Below, piece after piece: positions 56,936-64,000 of a stretch of DNA of 64,000 nucleotides (position 1 is the stretch's first letter; every line of letters begins with the position of its first letter). A model generated the notes under the pieces. The model saw only the letters and a list, made by a program, of their open reading frames with translations, did not search any database and was not told where the DNA came from. The translations under genes and the position numbers were made by a program. Origin of the DNA: Schistosoma haematobium (taxonomy: Eukaryota > Platyhelminthes > Trematoda > Strigeidida > Schistosomatidae). The DNA is taken from positions 19,005,760-19,069,759 of the forward strand of contig NC_067202.1 of NCBI RefSeq assembly GCF_000699445.3, in the 5' to 3' direction.

Positions 56936-57180
56936 GATAGTGGTTAGCAGTGGAATCCAGGACGCACGTTTCGTCCTGTTATGGACTCGTCAGCTGGATG
57001 TACCTGCATCTCAGATTTGATGTTCACTCTGGGACTCAAGATTATACAAGCTTATACAAGCTTATAATACTTGTAAATTAAGGCAATATCGAGGCATACG
57101 CACAGAATGCACATATGCCAATAAGAGACTGATCAATTTCAGTCCTAAAACATCAATGGGAAGATTCAAGTAAAACAATA
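56936..57180 (-). mobile_element. Type-1 hammerhead SINE (Sm-alpha-like)
   Basis: The minus-strand hammerhead (56950-57012) is preceded on that strand by 'gagtcccagagtgaacatca', the end of the tRNA-like head. Plus-strand body sequence at 57090-57180 ('gcacatatgccaataagaga', 'catcaatgggaagattcaag') belongs to the same family in the opposite orientation. Confidence 0.65.
56950..57012 (-). ncRNA. Hammerhead ribozyme with intact core and stems
   Basis: On the minus strand: stem I AUCCAG/CUGGAU, core CUGACGAG, stem II GUCC-auaaca-GGAC, CGAAAC, stem III ACG-ug-CGU and cleavage site GUC. A 'gcaggtaca' stretch on the 5' side of stem I could supply the tertiary loop contact of natural schistosome hammerheads. 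No core mutation seen; the best ribozyme candidate in the window. Confidence 0.8.
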
Positions 57181-57394
57181 CCAAGTGAATTATTTAAACG
57201 TTGTTTTCAGGTGACAGATACGAGGAAGATACTTTGAATTATTCATAATTGTTCATTTACTCATTCATAATGGTATGTAATATGAAATAATTGAACAAAC
57301 TATGATTGCTCATCTATTCACTTCACTTGGTGCTGTTTTACTTTATCTTCTCATTGTTATTTAGGACTGAGATTGATCAGCCTCTTTCCGTCAT

Positions 57395-57565
57395 ACGTGC
57401 ATCCTCAGTAGCTGAGTGGATAAAGCGATGGCATTTGAAGCGAATGGTACTGAGTCGGAGTCCCAGAGTGAGCATCAACTCTGAGATGCAGATACATCCA
57501 ACTAACGAATCGCAGATAGGTCGAAACCCGTGTCCTGGATTCCACTACTAACCACTATTCATCTT
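57395..57565 (+). repeat. Type-1 SINE with tRNA-like head and dead hammerhead
   Basis: Head 'tagctgagtggataaagcga' (A-box-like) and 'tactgagtcggagtcccaga' (B-box-like), then 'catccaactaacgaatcgca', 'taggtcgaaacccgtgtcct' and 'ggattccactac'. CUGACGAG has become CUAACGAA, so it is inactive. The 81-codon frame over it is not a gene. Confidence 0.65.
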
Positions 57566-58335
57566 TACTTATCAAGCTCATATATTCAGTTTGAATAACA
57601 CTACTATACTATTGTATATTCCTGAGAGTTGGCAAATATCTATCCAATATAAAATATGACTTGATTTAATTTAAACGAATCATTTTCTTTTGTTTTATTT
57701 CACTAATCATTGGTCAATCAATAATCTTCACTGATGACATAATAAAAGCACGGGAACAATGAGAGAGAGTACCGACAGAACCGATTGATCGATCGAGGGA
57801 GGTTCCATTAACAATATACTTTTCAATATTACTCTGCATAAACATGTTCTTCCTGTCTATTTATTCACTTACATCATTTTGTAAGTCGAAAATGATCTTT
57901 TATTGTATGTTTGAAAAACAGTTATTTGTTGTTGGTATTTTATCCAAACTCAATGTAATTGAACACACCATTACAGAATGTCTTAATGAAATCTGAATAG
58001 TATACAGTAAATAATTCATTTAGGAAATCTCAATCAACCGTCCTTCAGTTTCATAACGATCACATTCTGTTGACATTTCATTTTTGTTTGATGGTATATA
58101 CTACTTATATCTGTTGACATTAGTAGTATACAGAACAGTTTGTCCAGTTTATTTCTATCATTGGGTCATTGATCCTATAAATTTTGAAATAGTGTATTGA
58201 CTAAACTAACCTGTTTAATTCAATATCTGAAATATGTGATGGGTAGATGCATGAAAGAAAAATAATCACGCACGTTGTACATCATCACAAATTCGTAGTT
58301 CGGAACTAATAGGGATTATAAGTGAACCATTGAGA
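57566..58335. other. Spacer with a small R1 scrap
   Basis: 58090-58140 ('actacttatatctgttgaca') is an R1 scrap. Otherwise nothing recognised. Confidence 0.4.
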
Positions 58336-58339
58336 TTTA

Positions 58340-58655
58340 TACATTGATTTATTTGAACACATAAATATTGGCAAAAGAGGGGCATAAAGTCGCTTGATTT
58401 ATGAGTGGACTGTGATATTTCCCGAGTGTTGTGACAGGAGCAGACGGTTTTCCTAGGGGAACACATCTTCAGCCTTTAACCTACAGGTTTAATCCACATT
58501 ACAGTGGAGTAATGTAAGGAGATGAAGTTTCGCCGTAGACGGTGGCTAATAATTGGATCATATGCCATTTATTACCTCAGGATTCTGAAGACCATGTGCA
58601 CCATTGGTTTAGAATCAGGGTCTTCCAACTCCCCAAGGTGGACTCTCCGTGTCCA
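58340..58655. repeat. Dispersed repeat R2, second copy
   Basis: Same word order as 10140-10480 (for example 'taatgtaaggagatgaagtt', 'accatgtgcaccattggttt', 'ttccaact'). Confidence 0.55.
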
Positions 58656-58664
58656 CCAACCAAC

Positions 58665-58870
58665 CCAATTAAATTAAAAACATAACTGTTTTGTATGCTA
58701 CCGACATCAACAGATATAAGTAGTGTGTATCATCAAGCGAAAAAGAAATAACTGACATCAGAAGGTTAAGAGGATCAAACAAAAGCGAAAGAGAACAGAG
58801 GATGACTGGATTTGAGACGAAAGAACAATCAAGTCTGAGACAATAGATTGACATGATGCAAATGAAGGAT
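58665..58870 (-). repeat. Probable LTR (family R1) downstream of the integrase relic
   Basis: On the minus strand it follows the integrase C-terminus directly and begins near TGTCAATCTATTG, with the R1 signature 'tacacactacttatatctgt'. Its position supports R1 being the 3' LTR of this gypsy-type element. Confidence 0.5.
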
Positions 58871-59345
58871 TTACTGTATGGTGTATCTAAGATTAACTCC
58901 AACGGAAAATTCGGCCGGTTATTTCGAGACTGCATCGTTCTTTTGTCTATATAAATTTGATTTAAGTGTCGAATACGAGATCCGAAAATTCCTCGGACTG
59001 TGTACAGAAGGTTTCCCAAGTTTGTACACCTTCTACTTGCTCCTATCGGTTCTTCACGATATATCATTTAATGAAAACTTTGTCACTAACATTAAAAATC
59101 CGGATATTTGGAATGTGATTAACCTCATCCACTAATTTGGATCGCAACATGACGTTGAAGACAGTTCGAATACGCCTTCCGAACATAGATTCAGCAGGAG
59201 ACTTCCTGTCTCGAATATTCGGGTTCGGGCTGGGTCTGTACGATATAAAAATTTTGTGATTGCCTGTCCGGTCGTCCGTTTGCTCCACCGTTCCACAAAT
59301 GCACGCATAAAGGTGTCCACAAGGCGTTCTGTCTGTACACAAGAA
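58871..59345 (-). pseudogene. Gypsy-type integrase C-terminal relic
   Basis: The minus strand gives, across frames: CVQTERLVDTFMRAFVERWS, ITKFLYRTDPARTRI, then SPNPNIRDRKSPAESMFGRR with IRTVFNVML, then HIPNIRIFNVSDKVFIK, and finally GNLLYTVRGIFGSRIRHLNQ with NNRPNFPLELILD. These match the end of the Ty3/gypsy integrase core (E-R-x-V-x-x-F, Y-R-x-T-P-x-P, SPAE-x-x-x-GR-x-x-R-T) and its C-terminal beta-barrel. At least two frameshifts; the catalytic N-terminal part is absent. Confidence 0.7.
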
Positions 59346-59509
59346 TGCGGAAGACAGAAAGGAGGAAGAAAATAATAAATTCTGCTCATACTACACAAAA
59401 AGTTAGAAGATTCTCCGGAGAAAAACGACCAAACACTAAAAATAAACAAGGATTCTCGTACTAAGAAACTATCACACAGACTAAGAGATTGAAAGGATTC
59501 CTTATACAA

Positions 59510-62500
59510 AATGGCGATTAAGAGCAGGTGTAAATCGTCAATTACAAATCTCCATGTACGTGTACACATTATACATCATTGAATAGCACTCAATTAGATA
59601 AGTAAGACAAAGCACGCCTCATTGAAAAATATCAATCCGTTCAATAGTTATGAAAGAAAATGTGACCCGGAAACATCCTATAGAATGTGCGCGAGTCAAA
59701 ATCCTATAGAAATGCCCGAGACAGCCAAGTTCGTCAACACACTTTTCACCATAACATTTGAACAGCTCAACCGATTTCGCTCATTCACTTTGTGTGGGAT
59801 TTCTCTTGCAAATATCTGTTTGACAACTTACAACACATTGTCAGATGTATCAGTCAAATGCAAGATGTATCAATGAAATCGGTTAACCAGCAAACCAACT
59901 TTACGTATGAGCAGTGAGCAAACTTGCCAAAGTAATCATGCTGAAGCATTCTCAGTATCAATGGCGAACCTGCAGTGTGATATGAGACGTTCCGCTGTAC
60001 ATAGCAATTTAGCTTATACAGTATACCACACACATGTAGGCTAGTAAACGAAGTAGCCCAGTCTGAAGCGTCAGGGATTGAACAACGCTTAAAACCCATT
60101 GTCTGCTGTCGGGATACTACCACAACACCACCAAGATCACATTCATCGCATTTGCGAGAATTTCATTTGTCCGACTTTTCAGACTGAGAGTTAGGGGTAG
60201 TATCCCTATATAACATGGCGAGTAAGAGCAGGTGTAAATCGTCAATTACAAATCTCCATGTACGTGTACACATTATACATCATTGAATAGCACTCAATTA
60301 GATAAGTAAGACAAAGCACGCCCCATTGAAAAATATCAATCCGTTCAATAGTTATGAAAGAAAATGTGACCCGGAAACATCCTATAGAATGTGCGCGTGT
60401 CAAAATCCTATACAAATGCCCGAGACAGCCAATTTCGTCAACACACATTTCACCATAACATTTGAACAGCTCAACCGATTTCGCTCATTCACTTTGTGTG
60501 GGATTTCTCTTGCAAATATCTGTTTGACAACTTACAACACATTGTCAGATGTATCAGTCAAATGCAAGATGTATCAATGAAATCGGTTAACCAGCAAACC
60601 AACTTTACGTATGAGCAGTGAGCAAACTTGCCAAAGTAATCATGCTGAAGCATTCTCAGTATCAATGGCGAACCTGCAGTGTGATATGAGACGTTCCGCT
60701 GTACATAGCAATTTAGCTTATACAGTTTACCACACACATGTAGGCTAGTAAACGAAGTAGCCCAGTCTGAAGCGTCAGGGATTGAACAACGCTTAAAACC
60801 CATTGTCTGCTGTCGGGATACTACCACAACACCACCAAGATCACATTCATCGCATTTGCGAGAATTTCATTTGTCCGACTTTTCAGACTGAGAGTTAGGG
60901 GTAGTATCCCTATATAACATGGCGAGTAAGAGCAGGTGTAAATCGTCAATTACAAATCTCCATGTACGTGTACACATTATACATCATTGAATAGCACTCA
61001 ATTAGATAAGTAAGACAAAGCACGCCCCATTGAAAAATATCAATCCGTTCAATAGTTATGAAAGAAAATGTGACCCGGAAACATCCTATAGAATGTGCGC
61101 GTGTCAAAATCCTATACAAATGCCCGAGACAGCCAATTTCGTCAACACACATTTCACCATAACATTTGAACAGCTCAACCGATTTCGCTCATTCACTTTG
61201 TGTGGGATTTCTCTTGCAAATATCTGTTTGACAACTTACAACACATTGTCAGATGTATCAGTCAAATGCAAGATGTATCAATGAAATCGGTTAACCAGCA
61301 AACCAACTTTACGTATGAGCAGTGAGCAAACTTGCCAAAGTAATCATGCTGAAGCATTCTCAGTATCAATGGCGAACCTGCAGTGTGATATGAGACGTTC
61401 CGCTGTACATAGCAATTTAGCTTATACAGTTTACCACACACATGTAGGCTAGTAAACGAAGTAGCCCAGTCTGAAGCGTCAGGGATTGAACAACGCTTAA
61501 AACCCATTGTCTGCTGTCGGGATACTACCACAACACCACCAAGATCACATTCATCGCATTTGCGAGAATTTCATTTGTCCGACTTTTCAGACTGAGAGTT
61601 AGGGTAGTATCCCTATATAACATGGCGAGTAAGAGCAGGTGTAAATCGTCAATTACAAATCTCCATGTACGTGTACACATTATACATCATTGAATAGCAC
61701 TCAATTAGATAAGTAAGACAAAGCACGCCCCATTGAAAAATATCAATCCGTTCAATAGTTATGAAAGAAAATGTGACCCGGAAACATCCTATAGAATGTG
61801 CGCGTGTCAAAATCCTATACAAATGCCCGAGACAGCCAATTTCGTCAACACACTTTTCACCATAACATTTGAACAGCTCAACCGATTTCGCTCATTCACT
61901 TTGTGTGGGATTTCTCTTGCAAATATCTGTTTGACAACTTACAACACATTGTCAGATGTATCAGTCAAATGCAAGATGTATCAATGAAATCGGTTAACCA
62001 GCAAACCAACTTTACGTATGAGCAGTGAGCAAACTTGCCAAAGTAATCATGCTGAAGCATTCTCAGTATCAATGGCGAACCTGCAGTGTGATATGAGACG
62101 TTCCGCTGTACATAGCAATTTAGCTTATACAGTTTACCACACACATGTAGGCTAGTAAACGAAGTAGCCCAGTCTGAAGCGTCAGGGATTGAACAACGCT
62201 TAAAACCCATTGTCTGCTGTCGGGATACTACCACAACACCACCAAGATCACATTCATCGCATTTGCGAGAATTTCATTTGTCCGACTTTTCAGACTGAGA
62301 GTTAGGGTAGTATCCCTATATAACATGGCGAGTAAGAGCAGGTGTAAATCGTCAATTACAAATCTCCATGTACGTGTACACATTATACATCATTGAATAG
62401 CACTCAATTAGATAAGTAAGACAAAGCACGCCCCATTGAAAAATATCAATCCGTTCAATAGTTATGAAAGAAAATGTGACCCGGAAACATCCTATAGAAT

Positions 62501-64000
62501 GTGCGCGTGTCAAAATCCTATACAAATGCCCGAGACAGCCAATTTCGTCAACACACTTTTCACCATAACATTTGAACAGCTCAACCGATTTCGCTCATTC
62601 ACTTTGTGTGGGATTTCTCTTGCAAATATCTGTTTGACAACTTACAACACATTGTCAGATGTATCAGTCAAATGCAAGATGTATCAATGAAATCGGTTAA
62701 CCAGCAAACCAACTTTACGTATGAGCAGTGAGCAAACTTGCCAAAGTAATCATGCTGAAGCATTCTCAGTATCAATGGCGAACCTGCAGTGTGATATGAG
62801 ACGTTCCGCTGTACATAGCAATTTAGCTTATACAGTATACCACACACATGTAGGCTAGTAAACGAAGTAGCCCAGTCTGAAGCGTCAGGGATTGAACAAC
62901 GCTTAAAACCCATTGTCTGCTGTCGGGATACTACCACAACACCACCAAGATCACATTCATCGCATTTGCGAGAATTTCATTTGTCCGACTTTTCAGACTG
63001 AGAGTTAGGGTAGTATCCCTATATAACATGGCGAGTAAGAGCAGGTGTAAATCGTCAATTACAAATCTCCATGTACGTGTACACATTATACATCATTGAA
63101 TAGCACTCAATTAGATAAGTAAGACAAAGCACGCCCCATTGAAAAATATCAATCCGTTCAATAGTTATGAAAGAAAATGTGACCCGGAAACATCCTATAG
63201 AATGTGCGCGTGTCAAAATCCTATACAAATGCCCGAGACAGCCAATTTCGTCAACACACTTTTCACCATAACATTTGAACAGCTCAACCGATTTCGCTCA
63301 TTCACTTTGTGTGGGATTTCTCTTGCAAATATCTGTTTGACAACTTACAACACATTGTCAGATGTATCAGTCAAATGCAAGATGTATCAATGAAATCGGT
63401 TAACCAGCAAACCAACTTTACGTATGAGCAGTGAGCAAACTTGCCAAAGTAATCATGCTGAAGCATTCTCAGTATCAATGGCGAACCTGCAGTGTGATAT
63501 GAGACGTTCCGCTGTACATAGCAATTTAGCTTATACAGTTTACCACACACATGTAGGCTAGTAAACGAAGTAGCCCAGTCTGAAGCGTCAGGGATTGAAC
63601 AACGCTTAAAACCCATTGTCTGCTGTCGGGATACTACCACAACACCACCAAGATCACATTCATCGCATTTGCGAGAATTTCATTTGTCCGACTTTTCAGA
63701 CTGAGAGTTAGGGGTAGTATCCCTATATAACATGGCGAGTAAGAGCAGGTGTAAATCGTCAATTACAAATCTCCATGTACGTGTACACATTATACATCAT
63801 TGAATAGCACTCAATTAGATAAGTAAGACAAAGCACGCCCCATTGAAAAATATCAATCCGTTCAATAGTTATGAAAGAAAATGTGACCCGGAAACATCCT
63901 ATAGAATGTGCGCGTGTCAAAATCCTATACAAATGCCCGAGACAGCCAATTTCGTCAACACACATTTCACCATAACATTTGAACAGCTCAACCGATTTCG
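59510..64000. repeat. Tandem satellite-like array, 703/704-bp units
   Basis: The anchor 'catggcgagtaagagcaggt' recurs at 60214, 60918, 61621, 62324, 63027 and 63731; a slightly mutated first unit starts near 59510. Spacing is 704, 704, 703, 703, 703 and 704, the single-base change being ttagggg against ttaggg before the anchor. Units are nearly identical, with few scattered variants. Each has an 11-bp inverted repeat (gggatactacc and ggtagtatccc, about 85 bp apart) followed by 'ctatataac' and an ATG. Short open frames on both strands recur only because the unit is repeated. The array runs off the window. I cannot match it to a named satellite. Confidence 0.9.

Noticed and set aside
59622..63965. 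Recurrent 84-, 89- and 68-codon frames on both strands of the tandem array
   Set aside because: They recur only because the 703/704-bp unit recurs. The plus frame starts at a TTG, the frames overlap on opposite strands, and none shows a domain or signal.

Overview
The window looks like nuclear DNA of a schistosome (Schistosoma, Platyhelminthes). It is AT-rich and intron-bearing. It carries SINE-like repeats with hammerhead ribozymes (Sm-alpha type), a Merlin-type DNA transposase relic, RTE-like and CR1-like LINE relics, a Penelope-like element with a GIY-YIG-like tail, and gypsy-type LTR fragments. I cannot name the species from the sequence alone. No prokaryotic or viral genome features were seen.

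The one convincing host gene lies on the + strand at about 26.86-35.6 kb. Splice sites, intron phases and reading frame join into one model: TATA box, a 5-nt coding part of exon 1, a signal-peptide exon, several short exons (45-96 nt) encoding a domain resembling the plexin-domain-containing (TEM7/PLXDC) extracellular domain, then a tandem array of seven 78-nt phase 1-1 exons spaced exactly 321 bp apart (six read as identical), a cysteine-rich PSI-like exon, and a final exon with one transmembrane helix and a short basic tail. The predicted type I membrane protein is about 477 aa. Its frame-neutral repeated small exons recall schistosome micro-exon genes, so it could make stalks of variable length by exon skipping.

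The gene lies inside a broken inverted duplication. Blocks at 18.1-21.9 kb reappear in reverse order and orientation at 34.6-42.4 kb. The left arm keeps an intact minus-strand copy of the PSI exon, but no partner exons were found. A Penelope-like element (37.3-38.7 kb) has landed in the right arm.

The rest is mostly mobile DNA. 0-18 kb: Merlin-like MITEs, hammerhead SINEs (often head to head), 3' ends of RTE LINEs and a gag-only LTR element (6.86-8.81 kb). 22-26.5 kb: repeats and an LTR relic. 43.9-45.5 kb: RTE reverse transcriptase (minus). 46.6-50.4 kb: a decayed CR1-like LINE. 50.4-54.3 kb: apparently empty. 54.3-59.5 kb: more SINEs, a gypsy integrase relic and its probable LTR. 59.5 kb to the end: a tandem array of 703/704-bp units running off the window.
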